Numbered from the stretch's first letter, positions 46,984-57,797 are shown. The stretch is 64,000 nucleotides of DNA from Ashinkailepas kermadecensis (GCA_034440615.1 JAOTOM010004955.1:356001-420000); one strand, 5' to 3'. Numbers and translations: made by a program. Notes: generated from the sequence alone by a model not told the origin.

Positions 46984-47557
46984 TCACCCCATGCGCAATG
47001 TCGTCATTTGTTCCGACTCAAAATCTGTTCTTCACTTTCCTTTTCGCACCATTGCCATGTTTCCATTTATGACACACTTGAAACACTTCATCTGATGGAC
47101 ATGAAGATCCGTTTCCTGTGGGTGCCCAGTCACTGTGGCATCCCAGAAAACGAGGAAGCAGATCATTTCGCAAAACAATCATTACAATTACCACACATCA
47201 CAGAAATCCCACGCAGTTATATCGCGGCTCCGCATAGGTCACACTTTTCTCACCCATCAATATATTTACACTGCTTCACCTCGACCTTCATGCCCATCAT
47301 GCAACACTCATCATACAGTTTCACATATTCTCCTACACTGTCAACATTACCATGATCATCGAAAAACACTTACCAACTACTGCCGTGCACACAACATCCC
47401 CTTTTCTTTGCCCACACTATTAGGAGATAAACACCTTTTCTCATCAATCTACTTTTCATTTTTCTCCGAAAAACCAACTTCCTTCAGGACTTGTAAAGGA
47501 CTTGACTTTCAGGACATAATACTTTTTCTTTCTCTTTCACGGCACGAAATGGCCTGA
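46984..47557 (+). pseudogene. I-like LINE RNase H C-terminal part and tail domain
   Basis: MRNVVICSDSKSVLH (catalytic Asp, about 46990), IRFLWVPSHCGIPENEEAD (His and Asp block, about 47105-47165), then after a frame change RLRIGHTFLTHQYIY and a Cys/His motif CPSCNTHHTVSHILLHC (about 47290-47340). These follow the usual order for I-group LINEs. The frame then stays open to 47557, just before the A-rich tail at about 47582. Confidence 0.88.
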
Positions 47558-47635
47558 TCTGGCCGAAGTGCCTATCATAATGAAATTAAAAAAATATGCT
47601 TGGCGTCTGCTAAAGATGGAAAAAAATATGTTTGG

Positions 47636-47800
47636 GGGAATCGGCAGCTCAGTGGTTAAGCTGAGCATCTGGCACGCCGGAGATCCGGATTTCGATTCCC
47701 CGCGATGCCAGCCCTTCCTGCCAGGGTGAAAGGCAGGCGATGCCACATGGCCTCAGCTGCTCAGTGCGTCGCAAAGCCACAATCGATATCCATACATATT
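47636..47800 (+). mobile_element. tRNA-derived SINE
   Basis: A pol III promoter is recognisable: an A-box-like GGCAGCTCAGTGGTTAAGC at about 47643-47661 and a B-box-like GGATTTCGATTCCCC at about 47686-47701, spaced as in a tRNA. The cloverleaf is degenerate and the sequence continues as a non-tRNA body (CCAGCCCTTCCTGCCAGGG) to about 47800. The 3' end and target duplications were not resolved. It starts about 50 bp after the LINE tail. Confidence 0.65.
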
Positions 47801-48029
47801 CTGCTTGGGGCGAGGGCAAACCAATTAGTGATGTGATGAAATCAATGAGTGAAGCGGCCAGTGGCCCCCGTTGACGCGTACAAAGTGACCCCCAGTTTGG
47901 TACCCTGATAATGTTGTTGTCGTTTTCCCTATTCAATCTGAAGATAAAAACCTGAACCCCCTGGCTCGGTGAGATTTCCAGTCTTGATTTGGGATATTTA
48001 CATATGCATATGACCAGTGCTAGATTAGA

Positions 48030-48350
48030 GCGTTGAGTGATATCACCGCACTTCTTTAGTGCGGTGAGGTGTCGCTCAGCAAACATGACAACACAGTACG
48101 TGGACCGGTTCACAGACGCTGAAGGGACGACGAGGCCTCCGTTGTCTCGCAAGTTCATCAGATGCATGACTTCGGGCGGTGGACGGTCCTCTTCATTGCA
48201 CAGCACTGCTCTAACGCACGCAGCACATTTCACACCACGCTTCTCCACCAGTTTACGGCACATATATCCAACGATGTACCCCACACAACTCTCCACAAAT
48301 GCAGAGCAGTTCTCTCCCATCTCCAGGGCATGCTGTACAGCTGCTGGCAT
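48030..48350 (-). pseudogene. THAP/P-type transposase C-terminal relic
   Basis: The minus-strand frame reads FVESCVGYIVGYMCRKL, then VKCAACVRAVLC, then HLMNLRDNGGLVVPSASV. This order (YIxGYxxRKL, C-x2-C, L.DNGGLV.PS) is the conserved tail of THAP9/P-element-like transposases and their domesticated relatives. The upstream transposase core is not recognisable in any frame, and the frame runs on into unrelated SINE sequence at its 3' end, so it is a broken fragment. It is on the opposite strand from the THAP exon at 45.4 kb and outside that element, so they need not be one copy. Confidence 0.6.
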
Positions 48351-48410
48351 CGGCCTGCTTTCGCCCTCCTGAACCCGTTGACGCGTTGGACGCCGAATTT
48401 CCAGCAGACC

Positions 48411-49290
48411 GTGGTCATCGCCACGGTTGTCTCCGCCCTCGTGTTCATGAGAAATTTAACAGTAAAACACTTACAGATGGAACGAAATCTGGTTCTCAGA
48501 ATCGCTTTTGTGACCAAGACGCTTGGTACAACCCCATGCACAGCACGATTTCACCATTCTTCGCCTCTAACTGTCCGACACGCAGACCGAGATGGAACCT
48601 CCAAGGCGTAAAGCACCGGGAAGGCTCTGGCGATGCCCCTGTGCGGCGCCGTCATGGAAATTTTGTAAAAAGTCTGGAAGTACGTCTAGCTAATATATAT
48701 AGGTCAACACCTGGTAGCTAGCAAGGTTCATGGATAGTGACACCCACTTGCATATGAACAGGGTGGGTATTTTTAATATTGTATTTGAACGCTGATGTTT
48801 ATTGATATCGGAATCTGATTTGATTCCATGATAGTCGTCCTCTTTATTGTACACTTTGCTTATGCTCACAGACCATAAACTGGTATATATTAGAGGACTG
48901 CACCGCCTGGCCATGTGCTCTGAAGTGAATGTTTATGCTTTGGTACAATATGGTATTGCTAATGAAAATTGAAATCCTCATTTCACACCGGAGACACGCT
49001 AGGATATTTTTGCTATTCCTTGTTAGCTAAAAAAATGTGTGATGTTGATGGTTGGCGAGCTATTTATTACTGCAACCAATCAGGTTCTAGCTGCTCTTAG
49101 ATTTACTGATAGAATAGATTGATCCATCAGCCGTTCCTTCGTTCGCTAAAACGTTGACGAGTTCTTTTCATTGATGCTGATATTTCGCATCAGTCATCAG
49201 TGAAATCAGTCGTCAGTCACCATGAGCAGTCATGAATGGAATAATGCAGTGTAGTGCGCAGTTTCGTCTGCCGCGCAGTAATGTGCTCGC
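48411..49290. other. No gene recognised
   Basis: Plus frames at 48162-48721 overlap the minus-strand transposase relic and have no domain of their own. The rest is AT-rich. Confidence 0.45.
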
Positions 49291-49470
49291 GACGAAAATG
49301 GCGCATAGGTGACCTACTCTTCGATACGAAAATGGCGCATAGGTGACCTACGCTTCGATACGAAAATGGCGCATAGGTGACCTACTCTTCGATACGAAAA
49401 TGGCGCATAGGTGACCTACGCTTCGATACGAAAATGGCGCATAGGTGACCTACGCTTCGATGCGTCTTTA
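49291..49470 (+). repeat. 34-bp minisatellite, five copies
   Basis: GAAAATGGCGCATAGGTGAC followed by CTAC(T/G)CTTCGATAC, starting at 49294, 49328, 49362, 49396 and 49430. Units alternate between ACTCT and ACGCT. Confidence 0.95.
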
Positions 49471-50905
49471 GCGAGTGACTTTCGCAGCCGGTGCTGAAGC
49501 CCCAAAGTCAGATCATAAAGATGAGCAACTTGCTGTCTCCAAACTGGAATTAATTTTAAGCCCACTGAACTATGGTCAGAGCAATTTCTGCGTTTTTTCG
49601 TACCGAGTGAGGAACTTGAGCTTGGGGTAATTGCTGATACGAAAATGATAATCAGCATGTAATAAGCTTCCTGGGTTGAAATATGTGTCAAAAGTCAATG
49701 GCATAAGAGCAGCTCAAGTTTCTATCTTATATTACAGATGTATTTGCTATATTGTATGTTCTACACGTCATTTTATATCGAATGCTCCTGTTCCTCTTGA
49801 AGTCATATGCTAATTCGGTTTCAGCACCGCCTAAGCCGTGCAACATGACGTTGAATGGCCAACCAATGACCTGAGACGACTGACCTGGCGTGATCTGACC
49901 TGATTTGACATGATTTGACTTTTCTTTGAACTTACTTTCCAAGCAGTGTGCATTTAGGCGAAGGCTGAAGTAACCGTGTTATCAGGCTGTACATTGTCCG
50001 AGTGTAACCTGAGGTCAGATCACGAGAGCAAAAATGGGTCAACTTAAAAAGATATTTCAGTATCATATCAGTACATACTGAAACAAAGTTCGTTTTCCCT
50101 CAAGATGTACCGGACAATTCAAGCTTGAACTTCCTTGATCTAACCATCCGGCATAAACTGACCTGACCTGACCTGACCTGACAGTAAGATTCTTGGATAC
50201 CAGACTAATGCATACATTTTGCTTGAATGGTTCTGTTGAAAGGACCCGAAACGTAAAGTCGAGGTCCATATATTGACCCAATATGACCTCTGGTGACCTC
50301 ATCACCGGTCAAAATGGCGATACACATGCATGACTCGGACTCTCCATAACGAGAGCTTTCTAACGGCGTTTTGCAATTCATCCTAGCTTGCGTAAATCGT
50401 AAGTTAGAGGGGTTTTCAAGAGCACCGGTCCCGCGAGGGTGGATTTGCCGGCCGGCCCGACGGGGGTTGAGAGTGCGTTCATAAGCAGCTTAATTATTTG
50501 TCATATCTTCTCCCGGTGTGCAATGTAGTGATTAAAAACGAGTATCAATTTGCACGTCAAGTTACATTTATCTTAGATCCTTACACGTACATCATTTTGA
50601 AATCAAGCACACCGGTAAAAATAACCTTCTTAGTATGTGGCATAATAGGAGCCATATTACAACAAACAGCAGAGCTATTCGACGTCAAAGGTCAAGTATC
50701 ACCGAGGTCGGAGTGCTCGGATTTGTATAAGCATTGCCGCACTGGTAGTCCGTAACAGGCTGTGCATCATAAACACGTGAGGGAAGATCAGACGGGCGTT
50801 CATAAACAGCTGAGCTATTCTAGGGCAACACCACAGTGCATGCCTGCTTTGCGAACATCCCATGGAACTACTTTAGCCGCACTTTAATTCTTTCTGTAGG
50901 CTTCT
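49471..50905. other. No gene recognised; TGACC repeat
   Basis: Contains a short TGACC pentamer run at about 50159-50182 and TGAYCTG-rich sequence at 49870-49920. The frame 50498-50755 has no recognisable domain. Confidence 0.5.
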
Positions 50906-50918
50906 TAATCAAGGAGGC
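50906..50918. repeat. SINE target duplication, left
   Basis: TAATCAAGGAGGC; the right copy at 51110-51122 differs at one position. Confidence 0.8.
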
Positions 50919-51109
50919 TGGGGCGGGGATGGCCGAGTGGTTAAGGTGTTGAGCTCCGGGTGCCAAAGGTCCCGGGTTCATCACTCGCACCACTCGGGAC
51001 ATTTCCCAATACCGCGGCCCACCGGCGAAACAGTGTGGGCGGCGCCATTAGCCGTGATCGTGCAAAAAGTTCGTCGAGAACCACCCAATAAACAAACAAA
51101 CAAACAACA
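50919..51109 (+). mobile_element. tRNA-derived SINE with target duplication
   Basis: The head is tRNA-like: A box TGGCCGAGTGGTTAAGG (50930-50946, closest to Leu/Ser-type tRNAs) and B box GGTTCATCACTC (50975-50986). The body follows, and the 3' end is an (AAAC)n tail at about 51088-51107. A 13-bp duplication with one mismatch brackets it. Mobilised in trans by LINE machinery; no coding capacity. Confidence 0.85.
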
Positions 51110-51122
51110 TAATCGAGGAGGC
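51110..51122. repeat. SINE target duplication, right
   Basis: TAATCGAGGAGGC, matching 50906-50918 at 12 of 13 positions. Confidence 0.8.
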
Positions 51123-51186
51123 ACTGCCACTGTCACTGCCACTACCACTGCCACTGACGCTGTCACTGCCACTACCACTGCCACAC
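51118..51186 (+). repeat. CACTGC/CACTAC short tandem repeat
   Basis: Repeating CACTGCCACTACCACTGC words immediately 3' of the SINE. Confidence 0.85.
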
Positions 51187-52075
51187 CTTCCCCCCCCGAA
51201 CCGTCGCAAACCACACATGTGTGCTGCCAGTTTTCTCCGACGACCAACGCTCGTGATTGTTGTTTTCGCTGGTGGCCCGGGGATTTCGGAGCGTGGGCGG
51301 GGAATGCCTCACAGCGGGAAATGTCCGGGCGGTCCTCCAACTGGAACACCAGGTGCTGTTTACAGTTGTGCTATCGATCGTGCTGGAAGCTGGTCGTTGA
51401 ATCATCAGCTGGGTTTTTATACTAACAAACATTCGGTGTGGTTATGCTGCCATGCTTCTTATACATAGGAAGCATACCAACCGATATATGTTTGAAGATT
51501 TAATCGAGTGTTCTGCAAGTTGGTGAGCAAAGACGGAAAATGGGTGATCCATAGGTAACATATGACATTTCAGTCTGTCGGATCACCTTCCGGATGGAAC
51601 ATCTTCAGCAAGTTAAACTGTCGCATCTAATTCCTAGTCTGAGTAGGTGGTACGACCACAGCTCTCAGCAATGCAGCCTTGTATCCTTTGTGGCCTGACA
51701 GCTGCTGAACCACCATTGTGTCAACATCATCTGCCACACCACCATCTAGCACACCACTATCTAGCGCAACGAATAACTGTGGACAGCCGAAACTCCCAGC
51801 ATAGTAACACGGTAATAGATCTGAAACACCGGACGAAAATCATCCGCGGCGGAGACGATTTGGCAGCGTGGGCTAAACATTCACAGGCCATAAAATATCA
51901 ACTTAGATTATTATCAGAATTCATCTGGAGCACGAGCTTACCTGGGATCTGGTTACGATCAGAGCGTAACCAGGTCTTCAATGGTCGGCACCGACGCTGT
52001 TATTCTAAGAAATGATTGCGATAATCGTGATGACAATCATCACGTACTTGTTAAGCGCTCAGTAGATATATAGTG
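51187..52075. other. No gene recognised
   Basis: The plus frame at 51647-52015 (122 codons, Cys/His-rich start) is open but I recognise no domain. Confidence 0.45.
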
Positions 52076-52103
52076 GATATATATATATATATATATATCT
52101 ATC

Positions 52104-52174
<71 letters not shown>

Positions 52175-52195
52175 GTGTATGCATGCATGCATATA
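52076..52195. repeat. (AT)n-(GT)n microsatellite
   Basis: Long AT run with a few TATCT interruptions, then (GT)n and GCAT units. Confidence 0.95.
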
Positions 52196-52829
52196 TTTAA
52201 TGTTTCAGGTGAAAGCAAGAAAAAGTTGACACTACGTTGCATGACCTGTATACCCTCCCGTCCTAGACGTACCAAGCTCGCTGATCCTCCAGATTGTGTC
52301 GGCAGTCAGCCTGGCTGGTATATGTACACTAGGTCGAATCATGGAGAGGTCCTTCTTTGGCGAGTTTTAAGAGCAAATCAACAGCGTTAATGAACGGCTT
52401 TGATATGGATTGATTTAAAACCACGTCATTATTATCATTATTCTTTCCATTTTCTATTTTCTATTCTATTATCATCATTATTTTTGCAGATGCTTAAAAT
52501 GAAAATGCATGTTGTATCAGTCCCCTAGGATTTCATGTTTCCCATGGCGGGCGTTGAAGTCTCCGTTGGCGGCGTGCCAGTGGCCAGCCGCTAACACCGA
52601 GCGGGGCGTCGGCGGTGAGCCGGGCTATATGCTGTCATACAGCGCCGGGATGTCCGCGACTGAAGATATTCATCGACGAGAACATGCAAGCGCTGAAAAT
52701 AATGTAATAGCAAGAGAATATGAAAACGAAACATGTGCTATATTCTCATGCAAATACTCATGAAGTGGGCAGGGTGGGCTGAGGGAGGGCATCTCCATTG
52801 TCATGACCGTAACTATGAGTCCTTTGGAC
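52196..52829. other. Unassigned; one possible exon
   Basis: At about 52200-52208 TTTAATGTTTCAG resembles a splice acceptor and is followed by an open stretch to the stop at about 52388 (GESKKKLTLRCMTC near its start). No domain was recognised, so no CDS is called. Confidence 0.3.
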
Positions 52830-53995
52830 ATTTGCGAGATTTATTTGCTAGATTTAACAAACCGATTCCATAAAATGGATTAATATTTGGTTTGTGTCAG
52901 ATTACAGTCAGATACATTTCACAAACATGAGCAAAAATGAAAGCAGCATAACAGGGAAAACCGAACACGTGAAGTCAATTTATAAGACGTTGTTCAGCAT
53001 CGCGACGAACTCGCCCCGTGTCCGAGAAGCGGAAGTGGCCGGCGGCAGTAGGTTCCAGGCCGAGGTTGCCCGGAAGGAGAAGGCTCTACGTGACATGCTG
53101 AGGCGAAAAGGCGGTGGCTCCAGTGCCCTAGCCACCGTCGCACGAGTGGAGCGCCGGGAGACATCCGACCGCCAGCGGAACAGAGAACGGATCGCCTTGG
53201 GGGCTCGCGGATCATTCAGGGTTCTGAACACGGCGATGTTTTCGCGGTGGGTGACGAGGTCATGGACATTGCGCCAGCCCAGCGTTGCCACTGTCGGCGA
53301 GATATGATCACGACGACGAGCCCCTACGACGATCCTAGCACCGAAATTGATCGCCTTCTGCACTCGTCCAGGGTGACATTGGGCAGCCCCGCCCCAGACA
53401 GTGAGGCAGTATAGGATGTATGGAAAGACGTGAGACTGAATTAGGAGTTTGCGTGCTTCGGGTGTGAGATGGTGACGGATATTGTGGAGACAGAACAAGG
53501 TGGAGTTGCACTTTTTGACAACGTGGGATATGTGCTCCTCCCAGGATAGGGTGCGGTCAATGATGACTCCCAGCATCTTTACGAATGGCGAGGGGGTTAG
53601 GACGTGACTGCCAATGTTGAGTTGGTAGGATGTGGCTTTTTTAGGGATTGGGTCGTGCCGACAAGCAGTAGGGTAGTTTTAGTGGGGTTCATCTTCAAAG
53701 AGTTGGATGTGAAGTAAGACTGAATAGCAAGGATGGTGTTCTCCTGCCGGGATTTAAGAACGGGTAATTCATCAGGATGTGCAGAGTCTACCAGCTGGGT
53801 GTCGTCGGCATATGATACCAGACGTCCGTATGGAAGGTACGCTGACAGATCATTCATGAAGATGCTAAAGAGCAAGGGACGAACCAGGGATCCCTGAGGA
53901 ACACCATGGGATAGTGGAAGGGATAAAGAGCCGCCCCTCACCACCTGCCGCCGGTCAGTAAGGTAGCTATGAAACCAGGATATCGTCGTACTTCC
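52830..53995 (-). mobile_element. 5'-truncated LINE (RT C-terminal half)
   Basis: Minus-strand copy that begins inside the RT near 53995 and runs to a 3' UTR ending around 52830. It keeps the palm motifs and the C-terminal region. The 3' UTR includes CAAATAAA near the end. The exact 3' terminus and target duplication were not resolved. Confidence 0.75.
52980..53990 (-). pseudogene. LINE reverse-transcriptase fragment (L2/Rex-like)
   Basis: From N to C on minus: TISWFHSYLTDRRQVV (about 53960), LSHGVPQGSLVRPLLFSIF (about 53900; the family's VLGPLLF is altered), LVSYADDTQLV with the catalytic YADD (about 53810), FTSNSLKMNPTKT (about 53700), then after a frameshift near 53580 MLGVIIDRTLSWEEHISHV, LIQSHVFPYILYCLTVWG and RRAFSFRATSAWNLLP. 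This layout fits L2/Rex1-like members of the CR1 group. No endonuclease remains. One frameshift separates two otherwise long open parts (115 and 198 codons), so decay is mild. Confidence 0.85.
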
Positions 53996-54146
53996 GTCTC
54001 CTCCGTTCTTCGTCGCTCTCCGTGGTTCTTTCGCCTCCTTTTAATGTTCCGTTACATATGAGCAGACCACCAGGAGTTTCTCCGTCCTCTTACCCGATGA
54101 TACAAAGTACCTACGAAAACACCAAAATAAATTAGCACGTGGCATC

Positions 54147-55292
54147 CAGTGGTTTAGCCACGGGGCAAGGGGGCAGCCCCTGGAGGGTCCGAGGGGCCCC
54201 CAGGCGACCGCCTTAAGTGGCATCCCGAAGCCGACGTGACGAGCACCTGGACCGACGAAAGGGGGTCCGGGCCGGTGAAAAGAGCCCCGAGTTAACGAGA
54301 TGTCGAGGGCCCTGGGTTGGGCCAATGTGAAGGGCTTCCAGGTGGACGGAGGGGTCACCGGATCGTGGACGGAAGGGACCCCGGGCCCAAGGGCTGACGG
54401 AGTGGCTCCCGAGCCAATATGGAGTTCTCCTGAGCTTACGGCGGGGCCCTAGCTGAAGAAAAGGGCATTTACCCAATGGAGACGGACAACACTTTTGAAA
54501 ACGGGCCTCTGGCCTGCCAGAAAAGGCCCTGGATCGTCAAAGGGGGACCCTGAGCCGACGGAGGGTGGGCCTAGTTACCTCGGGCCCGACAGGGAGCCCT
54601 AGATCACCAAGGAGGGCCTCTTGCGCCGACTAATGGACCCCGTAACCGCTGGAGGACCTTGGACCGTCGGAGAGCGTCCAAAGCTGGCATGAAGGCCCCT
54701 TTTGTCGACGAAGGGGGTCAAAGCCGCACAGGGTCACTCGCGTGATCGAAAAGGCCCAAGCTGTTGAAAGGGGGCCTCTGGCCGCATGGAGTGTCCTGAG
54801 TTGTGAAAGAAGGCCCCCAAGCCGACGGAGGGACCCCGGGTCGAACGTGCAGGGGCATTGGATCGGATTTCGCTCACGCTGATGGAGAGGGGCTCAGAGC
54901 TGACAGCAGGCCCACGCTGATGAGGAGGCCCCCGAGCCACGGAAATGGTCAGGGCCAGAGGGCCCTGACCGTCATGCAGGCGTACCTGGCAGTTTGTGTG
55001 GAAGGGGCCCTTGAAACTTGAAGACGTCCACCCTGAGGGCTGGCAAGAGCTGTGAAGACGAGAGATGGCCCGTCCAAGAGCTGGAATGCCCATGCCAGCT
55101 GGAAAGATCAGTCTCGGCTGGAAAGGGTCCCTAGCAGCCAAGGAATAAACAGGGTACCGAGGAGTAGAAGCAAGCAGTGAGAGAGTAAAGACAATATCTC
55201 CAAAATATAGTTTCGAAATGGTTGGGGAGCCTAAGTGGGCAGGGGGGTCTTCAGATGTTCGCACCCTGGACCAAATTATGGCTACGCCACTG
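54147..55292. mobile_element. Non-autonomous hAT-like element built of GC-rich repeats
   Basis: The left terminus is CAGTGGTTTAGCCACGGGGC. The right terminus, reverse-complemented, is CAGTGGCGTAGCCATAATTT, the very common hAT-type CAGTGGCGTAGC end. Flanking 8-mers (GTGGCATC and GTCGTAGT) agree at only four positions, so the duplication has decayed or the boundary is off. The interior is about 1.1 kb of degenerate 30-40-bp units (GGGGCCC, CGGGCC, GACGGAG words). The minus frame at 54734-55339 is read-through of these. Confidence 0.7.
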
Positions 55293-56349
55293 GTCGTAGT
55301 ACTTAGCACTCCCAGCTGACATGACAAGACAAAATACAATCAAGCGTTAGAGAATATCGAACATGTCGATGTGTTGTGCGGGTGGTATGGTTCACAGGCT
55401 CCCGCGTGGCTCGGTGCCTTTTGGTAGCTTTAGGGAAAAGTGCGACCCAAGCTCCAACTAGGGCATCGTCCGCAGTCCAACCAACTTCATCTGCGCGGGT
55501 GGACCGCGCACCAAACCCCGTCTATCTCTTACTCGCAGACTGCCGACGCGATACTTCTGGTGGGGAAAACCCCTGCGTGCCAACCTCCAATCACGAGCCA
55601 GACAAGTGTCGCCATGGCAACGGGTGAGACTGTGGTGTCACCCGCGCGGACCAAACGGACGCACCAGTGACGTCACCCACTCCAGACACGTGACACCGCA
55701 GCGACACGACACGCGACACACCGCCGTGTCACGCGGACCAATCTAAACCATACCTCAGACCAGTCAACGGCTTGCTGGCGAGTTCCTACGTCAGTTCAAC
55801 TCCATGCCCAACGGAAGTAATTCCAGGGAAGCCCAGCAGCGAACCACTCAATCACAAGCATGGATGTCGCAACCACAGGGAACTGAGAAAGCACCTTCGC
55901 CAGAAAAAAAACTGTGGGATTCAACATGCACATATGGTGTGCATTGAAAGCATCGACCTAAAAACTTTCTCGTCCAAAACCTGCTTTGGATATCGGATAG
56001 GGCGCGCAGCCTTGTGAAGACTATAACCGAAGGAGGGCTCTCGTTCCCCTTCCTATGCCTGCCAGTGCGCCAACCGCACGCGCGACGCCGGAGTAGGTAC
56101 AGAAAGGCAAGGAACGAGCTCCGTCCAAGCCCCCCCCCTCCCCCCGCAGAAAACGAAACAGAAAAGTCCGTTTCGTCACTCCTTTGGTCCCCCTCCCCCT
56201 TAAGAAAGCTCTTGACGACGGCGGATTGGGTTGCATTGGTAACTGGCGATCGTCAATTAGTGAAGAAAAAAAGTGATTAAAGGTCAAATTCACCACGACA
56301 TCGCATTCGGACTCAATAGGGCCGTTTCGGCCTACAGGTATTATTACTA
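55293..56349. other. No gene recognised
   Basis: GC-rich at 55480-55740, AT-richer after. Overlapping frames on both strands; no domain seen. Confidence 0.45.
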
Positions 56350-57470
56350 TAAGGAATTCGGCCGGGTACACTGCGTGCGCACCGAGACGAGTTTTTTGTC
56401 GAATTTGACACCGATCGACGCGTCCCGTGGGGCCGCTTGCACTGGGCGGGGTCAGAACGTGCCCACACGTGTAGCGAGCACGTTTGCCACGTATACACGT
56501 GCCATTGGCTCAACGTGGCAATTTTGTGTTTTTCTCCCACGCGAACGGCCCAATCGCCGACGCGCTGCTCGGCCGCCAACGGACCCAGCGACACGAAACC
56601 AACGCCACCGCGTAGCCCCGTTCGTGCGCAACACGTAGGGTGCAAAAATTCACCACCCACGTGGCACGTGTACACGTAGCGCGAACTAACGGCAAAGTGG
56701 ATTTTTACCCCCTTTTCACGGTCCCCTCTCCCACGGCCAAAATATTAAACTCTTTATAGCGGCAATGCTTGCATGACCACTCCCCAGGTACCGGCCACCT
56801 TTGCCCGATTGCACGTGTCACGAGCCGTGCAAAGTGCACCCGTCAATCGCTGCACAGTCGGTGAACTCGCACACGTGGCGAATCGGCCCCGATTCCCACG
56901 CCACTAACCCCCCCGTGAGTGCAGATTTCCAACACAAGATGCGCCTAGCACTCGTAGCCGCGTCTCTCGCCATGCCCACGGTGTCGCGCAATTTTCGCCA
57001 ACCCAAATACTTTGGCCGCCATCGCCGATGCCCATTGCAAGTGGCAAAGTGGCACGCCATCCCCGATGCCCGGGGAAATTCGCGTTTTAAACCCGCCCGC
57101 TCAGGCCGTGCCAATTCGAGGCGCCCTGCACCCCCACCCCGTGGCCCGAGGTCACCAGGGTCCACGCCATTGCAATATTAGAGAATCCCTCCCGGGATTC
57201 TCTCACGGCGGGAAGCCGACACGTGGCCGCAGTTTCGGCTCGATGCGACAAAAACGACTTTCAAATTGCCATTTTAACATCACTTGCAGGTGAATCCATC
57301 ACATTCACATTCGACGTCAGCGTCGCCAATGCCGTTGTCCTGGTCGAGCACACCAACAATTCCCACTTTCCGCCGTGCAAAGTGGGCCAAAGTGTCACTT
57401 TCCCGTGGGCGACTTTGCGCCCCGCGGCCGCAGTTGGTTCTGGTCGGCTTTCTCGGCGCCGCCGCTAATG
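56350..57470. other. GC-rich, CpG-rich stretch of unknown role
   Basis: About 1.1 kb with many CACGTG and ACGTG words, CCAAT-type words (GCCATTGGCTC at about 56502) and one TTTATAGC near 56753. Open frames occur on both strands without any recognised domain. It could be a promoter-proximal region, a first exon, or simply a GC-rich repeat; nothing decides between these. Confidence 0.35.
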
Positions 57471-57545
57471 GCCGCTGTGACGAACTGGTAGAACGCCGTA
57501 CTCTTTGTTATCGCCAGGTCGGACGATCGAATCCCGGGCACTAAA
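57471..57545 (+). mobile_element. tRNA-like module (SINE head)
   Basis: A-box-like TGACGAACTGGTAGAACG (57478-57495) and B-box-like GACGATCGAATCCC (57522-57535) at tRNA spacing, followed by GGGCAC. The acceptor stem does not close, so it is more likely a SINE head or tRNA pseudogene than a functional tRNA. Confidence 0.55.
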
Positions 57546-57739
57546 ACTTTCCATTTCACTGTGGTTCAGTATGGTTCGGGGCATCCATGATTGCTGCTGC
57601 TATTTTTGGTAACCTGATTTATTTTTACTTATTTAATTATTTTTTTTAAAAAAATTTACCTTTAAAATCTATTTATTATACTTAATTTTTTTTTAATAGC
57701 TGTTTTTTAAACTAATATTTTTTTAAGTTAGGGTAACAA
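57546..57739. other. AT-rich stretch, nothing recognised
   Basis: Dominated by T and A runs at 57600-57730; may be the A/T-rich tail region of the preceding SINE-like sequence. Confidence 0.4.
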
Positions 57740-57797
57740 GCTCGCGAAGCGAGCAGCATAGTTCAGTAAGCCGGCGGCAGCCGGCGCATCTGAACTA
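57740..57797. repeat. Cluster of nested hairpins
   Basis: GCTCGC-GAA-GCGAGC (57740-57754), then TAGTTCAG (57759-57766) paired with CTGAACTA (57790-57797) enclosing GCCGGC-GGCA-GCCGGC (57770-57785). Two perfect hairpins, the second with a stem inside a stem. Confidence 0.85.

Larger units (their letters stand above)
41141..47592 (+). mobile_element. I-like LINE interrupted by a DNA transposon
   Basis: In order: ORF1 with zinc knuckles (about 41145-42122), ORF2 endonuclease (42091-42770), RT (about 42780-44690), first part of RNase H (about 44880-45167), a 1816-bp foreign insertion (45168-46983), the rest of RNase H and the C-terminal domain (46984-47557), and an A-rich tail at about 47582-47592. 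An RNase H domain after the RT plus a CCHC ORF1 places it in the I/Jockey supergroup, closest in layout to the I clade. It is inactive: several frameshifts, nonsense codons and an altered RT active site. Confidence 0.85.

Noticed and set aside
52206..52390. Host gene exon after an acceptor-like TTTCAG
   Set aside because: No domain, no convincing partner exon and adjacent microsatellite; kept only as a note.
54734..55339. 201-codon minus-strand frame
   Set aside because: Lies within the GC-rich repeat body of the hAT-like element; Pro/Gly/Ser-rich read-through.
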